Assembly: GCA_000149265.1 (NCBI GenBank)
Contig: CH003272.1
Coordinates: 163,784-227,783 of the forward strand
DNA: 64,000 bases
DNA from: Ciona savignyi
Taxonomy: Eukaryota > Chordata > Ascidiacea > Phlebobranchia > Cionidae
Direction: 5' to 3'
A model generated the notes under the pieces. The model worked only from the letters and a program-made list of their open reading frames with translations, ran no database searches and was not told the DNA's origin. The translations under genes were made by a program, and so were the position numbers. Positions within the stretch are counted from its first letter, which is position 1. Every line of letters begins with the position of its first letter. Below, piece by piece: positions 12,237 to 25,579 of the stretch.

Positions 12237-12480
12237 TCCGACCGGTTAGTCTGCTGGTTTAGAGTGACGCCTTTTAACGGAAAGGTTAATTGCAAATTCG
12301 AAACTGTTCGCTATAGTTGTTCGGTTGTGTATTTGGTCAAGGCACTTAACTGACATTGCCTGAACCGAGCAGTTTAATGGGTTCTACCAAATCCACACTG
12401 CAATAGCTCCGGTAACTCGACGATGGGCGCAAGGTAATCTGACGATTGCCCGATCAACAAGAATACCCTATCCTATCCTA
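12237..12480 (+). mobile_element. Family A SINE with internal deletion
   Basis: Complete head (tccgaccggttagtctgctg), shortened body, tail tatcctatcc. It lies immediately right of the hAT-like MITE. Confidence 0.8.
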
Positions 12481-12745
12481 ATGCTACCAGCAACGAGCTT
12501 ATCGGTTAGCTAACCTTACCTGAACCCAGTTGTTTAATACTGAACAAACACTGCTATATATATCGTTATTAAAACATTGCAAATTCTCCAGAAACTCGAC
12601 TACGGAAAGGTTTTTTACCGATCTCAGTTTCGAACCCATTATGGGTTCGTTCCTAAAACCGTTTTTATGATTACCTAGTGAGTTAAATTACCTTACAATT
12701 TCACCACAAGAATAAACGTAAGAATTTTATATCGCTGTGTAATAC

Positions 12746-12887
12746 CTTGAGTTATTTGGATCCAATCTGTTTCTTGAAGTATCCTGTCTATCTGACTACT
12801 ATCATATGCCACCAGCACGTTGGCGTTAATGATGCAGAAGATTGTGAATATGACCAAACCATGCAGTATGTAAGATGCCTTGTTCAT
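12746..12887 (-). CDS. Probable first coding exon of an unidentified secreted protein
   Basis: The minus-strand ATG at 12887 opens 47 codons and ends at a clean donor, CTCAAG|GTATTAC, in phase 1. The start MNKASYILHGLVIFTIFCII looks like a signal peptide: charged start, long hydrophobic core, then NANVLVAYD where cleavage is likely, followed by a polar stretch with QIDRILQETDWIQ. The ATG directly follows TTTTTGCCCAG, a good splice acceptor. That suggests either a 5' UTR intron or, in a tunicate, a spliced-leader addition site. Downstream exons are uncertain. A candidate at about 9465 down to 9405, acceptor TTTTGTTCAG, keeps the phase and ends at a stop after about 23 codons. I do not recognise the family. 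Confidence 0.45.
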
Positions 12888-12920
12888 CTGGGCAAAAATA
12901 CAAACATAAATATCCAACCC

Positions 12921-13186
12921 GCCCGGTTAGTCTAGCGGTTTAGTGCGACTCCTTTCAGCCGGTAGGTTGCAGATTCGAAACTGGTCGCTATAGATAGTCG
13001 GTTGTGTCTTTGGGCAAGGCACTTAACGGGCATTGCCTGAACCCAGCGGATTAATGAGTTCCACCAAATTGAAGGAACGTGTCTCTCATATACAACACAC
13101 TGAAATAGCTCTGACGATTGCCCGTGTGTTTAAACCCCTTGGTTTTCCCATTCACGGAGATAAAACATGAGTATCCTATCCTATCT
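12921..13186 (+). mobile_element. Family A SINE with internal deletion
   Basis: Head gcccggttagtctagcgg. The body lacks the segment around 'cggtaacccgacggtggg'. Tail tatcctatcc. Confidence 0.8.
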
Positions 13187-13978
13187 AATCCTGCAGATTA
13201 GTTGACTTACCTTTATTAACCTTTTTCAATCCAGTCTTTTTACCAACCAATCATGAAGATAAGTTGACTTAACCTTTTATTTAACTCGAAATGTATTATC
13301 CTTTGTATATCATTGGCACTACTTTAAAGTCTGTCAGATAGTTCCAAGAATTTTGGATCGAATGAAATAGGCAGAATAATGCTACGCAAGCATCCATATG
13401 TTTTAAGCCAAGTCTTGGAGTGGAATTGTAAATGCTGTTACAATTAAAAGCAGTAGCGCAGAACCAGATTTAACCTTATGTATCTGGCTCTGGTAATAAG
13501 AAAAAAAAACAAATTCGGGCAAGGCTCTAAGCGGATGCTCCCTCAATCCAGTAAATGGATTAAACAAGACATTTAATACGTCTCTATCATAAAAAATATA
13601 TTGCAATAGAATTGATTTGTAAAATAACGACGGTTGCATTTTTATAATTTACTGGGTCTAAGGTAAAAACCTACCCAGCGAGAACTTTAAATCCTGCAAC
13701 CTTTCGGTTAAAAGGAAAGACTAACCCAATGATCTACTCGGTTGTTGTTATTTATAAATATTAATAATTAGCGGACATCGCTTGATCCGATTAACTTAAA
13801 ACTAAAATGTAGATTAGTGAGTTAAGGTTGCAACTACACTTTGTGGCGCCATTTATTAGTTCAAGCTCTGTATTTTTTACCGGGCGAATGTTGATGTGCC
13901 CGTTTTTGTATAGTCGGTATATGTATCGTTTGCGTAACAAATTCGCCCACAGGACCGTACCAGTGCTCTGTGGATGGG

Positions 13979-14184
13979 AGGATAGGATATTTATGTTTAT
14001 CCCCGTGGATAAGAAAATCAAGGGGGTTATCACACGGGCAATCATCAGATCACCTCGCGCCCATCGTCGGGTTACCGGAGCTATTGTAGTGTGTTGTAGC
14101 CTATATGATAGAAACGTTCCTTAAATTTAGCAGAGCCCATTTCGGTGGAAAGGCGACGCACTAAACCGCCAGACCAGCCGGTAG
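13979..14184 (-). mobile_element. Family A SINE with internal deletion
   Basis: Tail and head are present; the middle (gggttcaggcaatg to gcacctgcaacc) is missing. Confidence 0.75.
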
Positions 14185-14430
14185 GATTATGGTGAATATA
14201 TCAGTCGCGTTAAAAAATCGGCCACACGACCGTACCAAGGCCTTGTGAATGCCTGACTATGTGGTCTATGGGGACATACTATAGCGGAAACTTAAAAGTT
14301 GTAATTATAGAGGTTCCCTCAACAATAAACAATACGAAAACTTTGACTGTTTTTCGTAATCTGTCTTAAAGACACAGATGTATAAGGTTAACCTAAATTA
14401 ATCGGACGAATAGCGCGCAAAAATAAAATG

Positions 14431-14524
14431 TGCCCAAGGACTTAACCGACTAGCTAGCGACCAGTTTCAAATTTGCAACCTTTTAATTGAAAGGCGACGC
14501 ACTTAACCGCTAGACTAACCAGCA
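14431..14524 (-). mobile_element. Family A SINE, head fragment
   Basis: Only the part from tgcccaaggac to the tRNA-like head remains. 14525-15030 is AT-rich with nothing recognisable. Confidence 0.65.
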
Positions 14525-15039
14525 GGACTGATGACCTTAATTGCATTGAAGCTTTGATTTAAACGTTGTGTTACTTTAAATGTGTAGAAAATCATAGAAA
14601 AACGTTGTTTTGACCACAAAAAACATATCATTTGCTGAGAGTTTATTGAACATAGCATCTGGTTAATACACAGTGAGAAAAAACCATCAAAACTCGATTG
14701 CTAATATCCCAATAAAAAAATAAAACAGACGATCTACAAAAAAACACCGTTTCTAAAAATTGAAGACCTTTTACAAATAACTTTGAAGAAATTACGAACA
14801 TAAATTCTTATTTAAAATAAAAAAATAGTACATTAAAAAACGTTTAATTAAAACATATGCATATCTATAATAAAATCGGAACATTATTACGGGTAAAATC
14901 TTACAAAAAATAAAGCGTTTGTAACAAAAGCAAATAAATGCTGCTTAACAGGCATTTAATTAAGGAGTTCTCTGGTTAACTTACAAAATGAAAATTTTGA
15001 TAAATACTTTAAAGCATGTAATGTTTTTTTTATTTAATC

Positions 15040-15232
15040 GAACCAAGTTTCGAACCCATAATGGACTCGTCACTAGGACCGTTTTTATATAGGAGTCGGT
15101 ATATGTATCGGTCGCGCTATAACCACACGACCTTACGATTTTTTGAGCCAAGTTTCGAACCCATGATGGGCTCGAAACTAGGACCGTTTTTATATAGGAG
15201 TCGTTATATGTATCGGTTTAACTAATCGGCCA
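15040..15232 (-). mobile_element. Two family B SINE copies in tandem
   Basis: Copies at about 15040-15132 and 15143-15232, both reading gtttcgaacccat ... gtatatgtatcggt on the plus strand, so both on the minus strand. They lie about 100 bp beyond the stop codon of beta-helix gene 1. A minus-strand AATAAA at 15029-15034 lies just past them and may be the gene's poly(A) signal. Confidence 0.7.
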
Positions 15233-15335
15233 GTTTGAAAAATACGAGTTCGTTGTGCATTACATAACAGTTTCAACTGTTAATCTAATAAATCGAAAGT
15301 TATGCGTTTTAGCATTTACAAAAATATTTCTCTGA

Positions 15336-18300
15336 TTACATGGGGCATACCCCTGAGCTACTCACGACATGTCTTAAATCAATAGATCGTATAAAACTCG
15401 CCGGTGTATCAGCAGATAGTCGATAATCGTCGTTCTCAAGACTTACAAACATAGGGTCCCCAAAAACCGAGCCTCTATCGTTATTAGTATTCTGAACCCA
15501 GGATGCGAATGTGTGGTAGGTTTTACTGAAGAAGTGGTCTGCCTCGTATTGAGTGAAGCCTTTCAAATAGTAGTCGTTTCGGTTCACCAATGGTACGTCG
15601 TTGTACCATTTGTCGCCACGGCCGTATAAATGAGCTCGGGTGTTGTTAACGTAGATTACGTTACGTGTAAAGTGCATTATCTGTAAAAATAAAGTAAATT
15701 AACGCTTGATTGCATCCTTTTTAAACGAGCCAAGTTTCGAACCCATGATGGGCTCGTTACTAGGACCGTTTTTTAGTGTATAAGAGTCGGTATATGTATC
15801 GGTCGCGTTAACCATTTGGCCACACGACTGTTTTTGATTGCATACTTAGACACGGTAAATTCCAAAAAGTTTAAGTACAGTCACTAAGGCCGTTTGTTGT
15901 TATATAATTCTATGTAAAATCGCTAACCATTCGGGTTTACGATTGCGTCATATTACCCCGCAAGTTTCCACCACCAGTATATACTTCCAACTGGTCGGAT
16001 ACAGGATAGGATATTTCATGTTTATCTTCGTGAATGAGAAAACACAAGAGGTTTAACACACGGGTAATCGTCAGATCACCTCACGCCCACGGATTATCAA
16101 AGCTATTGCAGTGTGTTGTGTATGATTTAGTGGTTTCTTTAATTCAGTAGAAACCATTGTTCCACTGGGTTTAGGCAATGTCGGTTGAATGACTTGACCA
16201 AAGACACAACCTACGAGCAAGGGTACAGTTTCGAATCTGAAACCCTTAAACTGAAAGGCAAAGCACTAACCCACCAAGCTAATCGGCCAAACTAATATAA
16301 AATAAGATAAATACACATTACCTGTCTAGGCATTCTTCCATCATCCCCCACACTTGGATTACAAACTCCAAACACTCGTTTCGGACTGGTGTGGTAGATC
16401 ATGTTGTTCACGGCTATATCGTTCTGCCCGCAGTGGAAATTCACAGCGCAGTCGCTCAGTTTGTAGATCCAGTTGTTGGTGACTAAAATGTAAAATAATT
16501 AGCATATAGAATATTTATGTTTTGTAGGTATGATTAAGATGTTTCTATTGTTTTTAAGAAGGGTGAAAGCCACCACAGGATAGGGTAGGATATTCTTGTT
16601 TTTTCATCAAAATCGCGACACGAGCAATTCTTAGATTACTTCGAGACTACACGTTGGGTTATTCCATTGTGTTATACAGACTTAAGACGTTTCTTCATTT
16701 TTAGTAGAACCCATTAGTCCAATGGGTTACGGAGTTTTTCCGCGCCTTACCAAGAACACAGTGCCTTACCAAGAACACAACCGACTATAGCTAGCAATCA
16801 GTTTCGAATCTGCAACCTTTCGGTTAAAAGGCATCGTAATAAACCACCAGACTAACCGGTCGGACCAACAAACTTATTAATCGGCCTTGCATAAATTTTC
16901 TCTTCGTAACAATTTCGTTACATAACATAAAGGTTTTCCATTTGTCCGGCCGGTTGTTCTAACGGTTAAGTGCGTCGCATTTCAATCGAATGGTTGCAGG
17001 TGCGAAACTGATCGCTGGCTAGTCGGTTGTGTCCTTGGGCAATGCACTTTACGGACATTGCCTGAACCTAGCGGATTAATCCGTTCTACCAAATTAAAGG
17101 AATGTGTCCATCATATACAACACACTGCAATATCTCCGGTAACCCGACGGTGGGTGCAAGGTAATCTGACGATTGCCTGTGTGTTAACCCCCTTAGATTT
17201 TCCGTTCACGGGGATAAACATGAATATCCTACTCTATCCATCCACCTTAGTCAAGTATAATACAAGAACACGCCGGTACCTTTAACTGAAGATGCAGCGG
17301 TATCGGAGTATACGCCGATGGCTCCGTACATATATGCTTTGGAATGATGTATAGCGTTGTCTGCTACAAGTGCGTGGAGATGACACACTGACATGTTCTG
17401 GAAATAGTTCGGAATTCAATTTATTGAATCTACTTGATAGGGAAAGGAAAATGCATTAGGAATTTCGTCGGGTCTCATACTTATGTTAGGTTACTAAATC
17501 TGCTATTGGTAGAAACCCTAACCTTCATACTATGTGAACTTGATCTGTGTTTTTTGTTTGTTTTTATTAATAAAGACCTTTTAATACAGACAGCAAATAA
17601 CCTAGGAGATTTTGGGAAAATTTACTGTTTATTTTTCTATAGAATCAAGGGTGCACCTTTCATACTTCGTGCCTGAAGCTAAAAAGCTTTCTGAATGTTG
17701 GGTTACTAAATCTGCTATTAGTAGAATGCTGTATTGTGGGTGGTTTATTTGTAAAGACAATATTTAAATGTGCCCATCGTTTTAAAATTAATTTAGTTCA
17801 TTTTGTTTTGCTAGGTTAAATAAAAATTAAACACAAGCAGAAAGCATGTGCACTTGGGCAAGGCACTTAACAAACGCTACCATCAAATATATAAGAGTAA
17901 TACCGATGTCGCATCTGGTAAAATACAATGTGAAAGCTCCGGTAGCTAGTCCGGCTTTGATCACGAGGTAATCGGACGATACCGGTACCTCTAAATACTA
18001 CAGGATCGCTTGGATCGCCTGGAGCGCTCGGATCGCCTACTATACTTCGTAATTACAAAAGCCTTTTATTAAATAAAGATTATGATAATAATGTTAGGGT
18101 TGGGGTTAAAGTTAGTTCTGGGGTTGAGATTAGTGTTTGGGACATGGGTTGAATTACTTTCCAAAGCGATCCAAGCGCTCCAAACGATCCTGTAGTATTT
18201 AGAGGCACCCGGATGATACCACCCACGGGATAAACTTACGGTCCCATACCACGCTTCACACAGGGTTCAACGTAAATATTCTGCAATACCTACACACATA

Positions 18301-21300
18301 TCATAGAACATAGACAAATTAAATGTAGTGCATTCAATATACCAACCTGTTTTATCCCACAATCCGGCATATTAGATGACATGTAAATCCCAGCAAAATC
18401 GTTCAGTATCCCGTTACCGTAATGGTGGATGTGATTACGTGTGATAGAGAATACATTACGTCTGTTGTTGTAGTCGTAAGTAAAAGTTTTCTGCCAGCCC
18501 GCCTGTAAAGTTGCATCAAATTTAAGATGAGGGTAAACATGGACGTATAAGAATAACATTGGTACAAGTGTTAAATGATGTACCACTATATAATGTACAG
18601 CGATTTTTTAACAAGCTAGCTAGGTTTTAACCCAAAATATGCTAGGATAGGACCGGATATTCATGTTTATCCCCGTGAATGGTAAAACTAAGTGGTCGTC
18701 AGATTACCTCACGCCCACCGTCGGGTTACCCGAGCTATTGCAGTGTATGATTCACACGTTCCTTCAATTTGGTAGAACCAATAAATCTGTATAACCGTTC
18801 GTTAAGCCATAGACAAAATAAATCAACAAAACTCACTCGAATTCCAGCGTATGACGACATGCTGACGTCATTTTCCCGAACAACAATTTGCCTGATGCCT
18901 TTCACGTGGATGCAACTCGGCTGTGGAATATAGAAAACGGTCAAGTTTATCCGATTCAAGATTTAAATGTAAGTAATCTAATGGGTCAAACAAAACATGC
19001 CGATATTACACAATAGAAGTTGGGCTGGTTAGTCTGGCGGTTAAGTGCGTCGCCTTTCAATCGAAAGGTTGCAGGTGCGAAACTGGTCGCTAGCTAGACG
19101 GCTGTGTCCTTGGGCAAGGCACTTTACGGACATTGCCTGAACCCAGCGGATTAATGGGTTCTAATAAATTGAAGGAACGTGTCTATCATATACAACACAC
19201 TGCAATAGCTCCGGTAACCCGACGATGGGCACGAGGTGATCTGATGATTGCCCATGTGTAAACCGCCCTTGGTTTTCCCATTCACGGGGATAAACATGAA
19301 TATACCTATCCCATCCTATCCAAATAGCTATTGTTAACCGATTGTGGGTATTGTGATCCTAGGGTGTGTGACCAATGATTGCGTACAGTGTTTCCAAGAA
19401 CATATCTATGTATGACCAAACATTCCGCTATTAATGACCAAACAATGCACAATATTAAAAGCACGTTTTGCTTAGCTGCAGTGTAGCCAGGTCTTATGGA
19501 TAGAGAGTAAAGAAATCATACAGTTTGGTGTAAAATCGTTTTTAACAGAGGCCCGGCATAAAAGGGACTTGTTTATAGTAACATATGAAATATTGTTTTT
19601 AGAACGAAGACCAGAAAGACTAGTTTAGTTTATTCACTTTTTGACCCAGTATTTAAAAATGGTAAGTGAATAAAATCACGACAAAGGAACAGGAAAAGAC
19701 GGCAAAACGAACAGTCGTTAAAACACCTCATTAAAAAAAGTGATATACTTTATAAATATAGCGGACGCGGCCGCCAAACCTAGGCGAAAGAAAACAAGGT
19801 GTTTTACTCTTTTTAGTTGTCCCACTTATAGATATAAACATAATTCCTATAACATCGCAAGAACAAAACGGCCAAAAAAGAATGCCTGGAGTAAGGATTG
19901 AATTCATAACCCTCGGGTTACTAACCTGGTACATACTGTACACCCCACAACCCACGAATGTGTTCTTCTTGATGTAAACGTCTTGTGGGGCGTAAATAGA
20001 AGTGGGGTCGTTGTTATACTCCACTATTACCGGCATGTTACCAACATCTTTAAATGAGCTGTACAGGACCTGTTAAAAAGAGGAATTGTGTGGAAATTCG
20101 CCGGTATAATCATGTGTTTTTCCCGTCTTTTGGAAAACGGGCGAGTTACCAGTGATGGGATTTAAAATTTTAAGAACACGTTCTCTTTTGTATCGTACAA
20201 ATTTTAACAACAGGTTTCCTAAAAGGTCTAATGTCTGTAAAAAAGTAAGAATCGGATCGGTGATTATCCCGACGTTCCAAGAACGGGTTCGACCGAACCC
20301 ATGCGAACCTCTTGAATCCCATCATTGGGTGTTACCACACGGGTAATCATTATATATATTACCTCGCCCAACGTCAGGTAACCGTGGCTATTACAGTGTG
20401 TTGTGAATGATTGATAAGTTTCTTTAATTTGGTAGAAACCATCGTTCCACTGAGTTCAGGTAATGTTTGTTAAGTGCCTTGCTCAAGGACACAGCCAACT
20501 ATCTAACTACCGGTTTCGAATCTAACTACGCGAACGGCTTATATAAAATAGGATATTCATGTTTATTCCCGTGAATGGAAAAACCAAGACGGTAACCATT
20601 ACGGGCAATCGTCAGATCACCTCGGGTCCACCGTCGGGTTACCGAAGCTATTGCAGTGTGTTGTGTATAATTCACACGTTCCTTTAATTTAGTAGAACCT
20701 TTTAAGCCTCTAATTCAGGCAATGTACGTGAAGTGCCCAAGGACACAAACTGACTAGTTAGCGACCAGTTTTGAATCTGCAATCCTTCAGTTGAAGGCGA
20801 CGCACTAATCCAAGTTGTGCGGTCGAATAATAACAAAATTTCTTAAAATTTAACAGCTTAGAAATGCTTACATTCATGTTTTTAACCATTCTAGTATACA
20901 GTGCTGTATACCCGATGTTCGCAAACTCGCATCTTTCAAAATGAATTCCATCACAGTTTTCGAAATCAAAGAGTCCTGGTCTTCCGTTATAACCCGAGAA
21001 GTGGTTGTCGTGTGAATGTTTAAACGAAAGGTCTTGGAATCTCAGGTTTTTTGTATGTCGACCTTGTGAAGGATTTGATTTTTGTTGAACATGTTATGAA
21101 AGTACGATTGTATGTCAAAGTATAGTAAGCGCCAACGGCCTATATACAACATACCATTTTAAAAACTTATATATATAGTAACAAGTCTTTTGCAGGTTGT
21201 AATTTTTTACAGTTAAACAAGAAATTATACTTTCAAAAATATAAAAGATTAAGTCCGAATCAATTAATCGTGATTAAATTTAAGATTAAGTACCTTTGAA

Positions 21301-24300
21301 AAAGACATCTCTTTGAGCAACATACACATCTTCGGTAGGAGGGGTATCGTCGGGGGGAATTAGGAAGAACAATTTTCGCGAGTCGTCGCAGTAGAACTCA
21401 CCAACCGCGTCTAGTTCTATGATGTCATATATCATATTGTAAAATGTTATGATATGCTTAGACAGCTTACAGTTATAACATTTAGATTGTATGAGCACAG
21501 TTGTTCTCAACTTTTTCCAAGCTGACCTTAATATACGCGGAAGTCATGGGTATGAAAAATTGAGTTTTCTATAATTTTTCATTATTTTCATTAAAAAATC
21601 ATTATTTATTCGTTTATTTGACACAAGATAAATATGTATAATATAACATGACTTACACGTGTTACTTAAAAGTAAAATTAAAAACAATTAACGGATATTA
21701 CTGGAACCCAGTGGAATGATGAGTTCTACCAAATTGAAAAAAACTTCTCAGTCATAAACAACACACCGAAATAGCTCCGGTAACCCGATGGTAGGCGCGA
21801 GGTGATCTGACGATTGCCCGTATGTTAATTCCCATGGTTTTCACATTCACGGGGATAAATATGAATATCCTATCACGTCCCACCATATTTTATATATACT
21901 GTAGTATCGTCAAGTCTTACGGTTTATTATCAAATTTACATTTCGTGAATTAGAAAGACAAACAAAAAGTTGCAAATTGAAGGAACGTGTGAATCATACA
22001 CAACACACTAAATAACTCCGATAACCCGACGATGGGTGCGAGGTGATCTGATGATTGCCCGTGTGATAACCTCACTGGTTTTCCCATTTACCAGAATAAA
22101 CATGAATATCCTATCCTATTCCACTATATTTTATATTCTGTAGTTTGGCCGAGTTTTACGTTTTCATTATCAAGTTGTTTGCAAAATCACCAACCTTCAA
22201 ACACATTTTCCACAACAAATCTGAAGCCAGACGGAGCTGGATGTTTCCCAACAGGAAACCTTAAGATTCTCTGAAAATGGACTGAATTGTCAGTGTCGTT
22301 TACGTAGGAGATACGTCTTCTTTCTGCTGTCCATGCATTGAAGACTAAGATTTCAGCGTGTTTGAGGCGGTGCCAGTCGGATCGTATGTCACCTTGCCAG
22401 AATTTGAATCCCCATCTATTAGCTTGTGGACATGTCCGCTGAAAAATTGTAAGAGTTGTAGAGTTATGATCGTTGAAAAATTTAAAAAGAAATTAAAAAG
22501 AAAAAGTTAGATGGTGATAGTTTTGCTACACAACCCTTAAATCTACCTTTACTAGAATTTCAGACCGATTAGCTTGGCGGTTTAGTACGTCGCCTTTTAG
22601 TCGAAAGGTTGCTCGTTCAAAACTTGTTGCTAGCTAGTTGGTTGTGTTCTTGGGAAAGACACTTACCGGACATTGCCCAAACCCAGGAGATTAATGGGTT
22701 CTACTAAGTTGAAGATACGTGTGTAGAATATACAACATACTGCAATAGCTACGATAACACGACGGTTGGCGTGAGGTGATCTAACGACTGCCCGTGTGTT
22801 AACCACCCCCCCCGGTTTTCCACTCACGAGGATAAACATGAATATCCTATCCAAATTTTTTGTTTAGAAATTATTTTGCAACCATATTATATAAACGCAA
22901 AGAGTGTTTTATAGCCCACCTGGGTAAATCCCCCTCTCCCCGCAATGTTACATCGTGGGGTCGGTGCCAGTAAATCCCTCATTCTAAGGTAAGGCCCCGA
23001 TCCAGTTAGATCAGCCCCAGTCCATTTCTCCAAGTTCGGTTTTCTGAAAAATATAAACATAAATTTTATTCCAACCAGCGGTACTTTACTTATTAAAATG
23101 CAAAATATTTTTTTCATTAATCATTGTACGGCTGTGTGGGTAAATGGTTAACGTGACCGATACATATTCCGACTCTTATAAAAAACGGTCCTAGTGACGA
23201 GCCCATCATGGGTTCAAAACTTGACTCGGTACAAAAAAACAAGAATCATGATTGTAAGAGAGAGTAAAATCACCATCACCCATAAAAATATTGATGCGTT
23301 TAACGAACAGTTGTGGCTAAAAACGTAGATGACACATTTTAGTCGCGTTTTTATCGTAGAAACAAAAAATAAACTAAACTAGACTTAATAGAAATTTTAC
23401 CTCGCACGATTAAAATTATAAAAAAAATTGTGGAATTAATCAGAATAATGGCTATTTCATGCCCTTTAATGTAAAAGTGTGGTGCAAAAACAGTGGTGGC
23501 TAAACACTTGGTTGACACCCTCGCTAGTTACAATATAAACCTTACCTCGCTCTTATAAGTCGCTTATTTCCGAGAAAGGCATGGGAAGAGCATCTTCCAG
23601 TAAACGGGGCACCATATATAACGTGTCTGTCGGTTTGATACATTGGTATAAATGAATCCCGACTAATTTTCGCACCGCCAGATATTAATGGCCTTTCTCC
23701 GCCGTCGAAGGCAATTATTGCGAGGTTAGAATCCTGTAGGAAAAAAATTAACGAAACTTGTTTGAGATTAAAAATTGAGAAATTTAAAAATAAACTTTTT
23801 TTTTATGATATTCATGTTTTTTAACGTTTTAACTTTGTTTGAGATTAAAAAATTGAGAAATTAAAAAAACTTTTATGATATTCATGTTTTTTAACGTTTT
23901 AACATTGTGTCAGATTAAAAAATAACCTAAAAGGTCTTAGAGCAAAATGTATTTGACAATTTGCACTCGTTTTTATGATATTTATGTTTTCCCTGTGAAT
24001 TGGAAAACGCAAAAGGTGTATGATGCACACAGGAAATTGTCAGATCACGTCGTGAATACGTCGGCTGGTCGTTCTCACACGAGTAAACGTTTTACAATAA
24101 AAAAACGTGTGTGTTGAGTTATGTAAGATTACTTAAGTTATTTAAACGAATATAAAGTCCAAAAACTAAAAAAAGTGTATAGCAAAGGTCTATGAACAAA
24201 TGAGTATGAATGAATACTAATATCCAGGTAAAAAAAAAATAATTAAAATATGTGTACAAAAAATCTGAACGAACGTTTACAACCTTGTAAAGAACTAAAA

Positions 24301-25541
24301 AAACACAAAAATGTCTATGAATAAATTAATATGAACGAACCCTTATATCCAGATAAAGAACTAAAAATATAATGCAAAGGTCTATGAACAAATGAATATA
24401 AACGAACTCTTATTTCCAGGTAAAGAACTAAAAAATAATGCAAAACATTGTATAAACAAATGAATATGAATGAACTCTTATATCTAGGTAAAGATATAAT
24501 ACGATAATACCAAGTACATACGAACGAAACCTTATATCCAGATAATAAACTAAAAAATAATACAAAGGTCTATAAAGAAATGAATATGAACGAACCCTTA
24601 TAGCCAGGTAAAAAACAAACAAAAAATAATACAAACGTCTATATGACCAAATACACACGAACGAAACCTAATTTCCAGATAAAGAACTAAAAATAATACA
24701 AAGGCCTATTAACGAATAAATATGAACGAACCCTTATATCCAGGTAAAAAATACTAAGTCTATGACCAACTACATTTAAACGAACCCTTATATCGAGGTA
24801 AATAACTAAAAAATAATAGAAAAGGGTCTATGAACAAATAAATATGAACGAACCCTTATATCCAGGTAAATCTTTTTCCGTTGAAAGTATGTTCCACTTC
24901 TGACATAAAGCGTAACTTCATCTTCCAATGATCTTCTCACTTTCCTTATATTTTCAATAGCACGGTTGAGGGTTCGAAACGGACCCTCGGTGCCTTGTAC
25001 TGTTGGGTTCCTACCAGTCCAAAGGTCGTTACCGTTGGTTGAATCGACGTAGAATATGTCGGTGTGTCGTCGTTGTCTGTGTACCCGTCTCATATTGGAG
25101 CGTTGTGGACAACTTCCGTGGGATAAGTGAAGAGTCTAGAAGAACGTACGGTCGTGTGGCCAAATGGTTAACGCGACCGATACATATACCGACTCTTATA
25201 CATAACAACTGTCCTAGTGACGAGCCCATCATGGGTTCGAAACTTGGCTCGGTAAAAAAAATAATAATAATAAAAAAAAGAGTCTAGAAGAACGTAAGGT
25301 TGTGTAATCAAATGATTAACTTGACCGACATATATAAATAAAGCACACGCGTTCGATAAATATCCTGGCCAGTTAATCCATGTCATATAGTTGACGATCG
25401 TTGAGTACGGGAGATTCCCCTAACATGATACTGCGTCAAAAATGTTACTTACTACATCTTTGTAACCCTTACATAACACTATATTAAGGGTTTTTCTGTT
25501 TTAGTACTTGACCATAAAGCTTACGCACTAGTTTAATATAC

Positions 25542-25579
<38 letters not shown>

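Noticed and set aside
25029..25232. Minus-strand frame of 67 codons running from the SINE into exon 2 of gene 1
   Set aside because: It is the frame produced by the duplicated distal acceptor; it is shifted relative to the conserved domain and soon stops.
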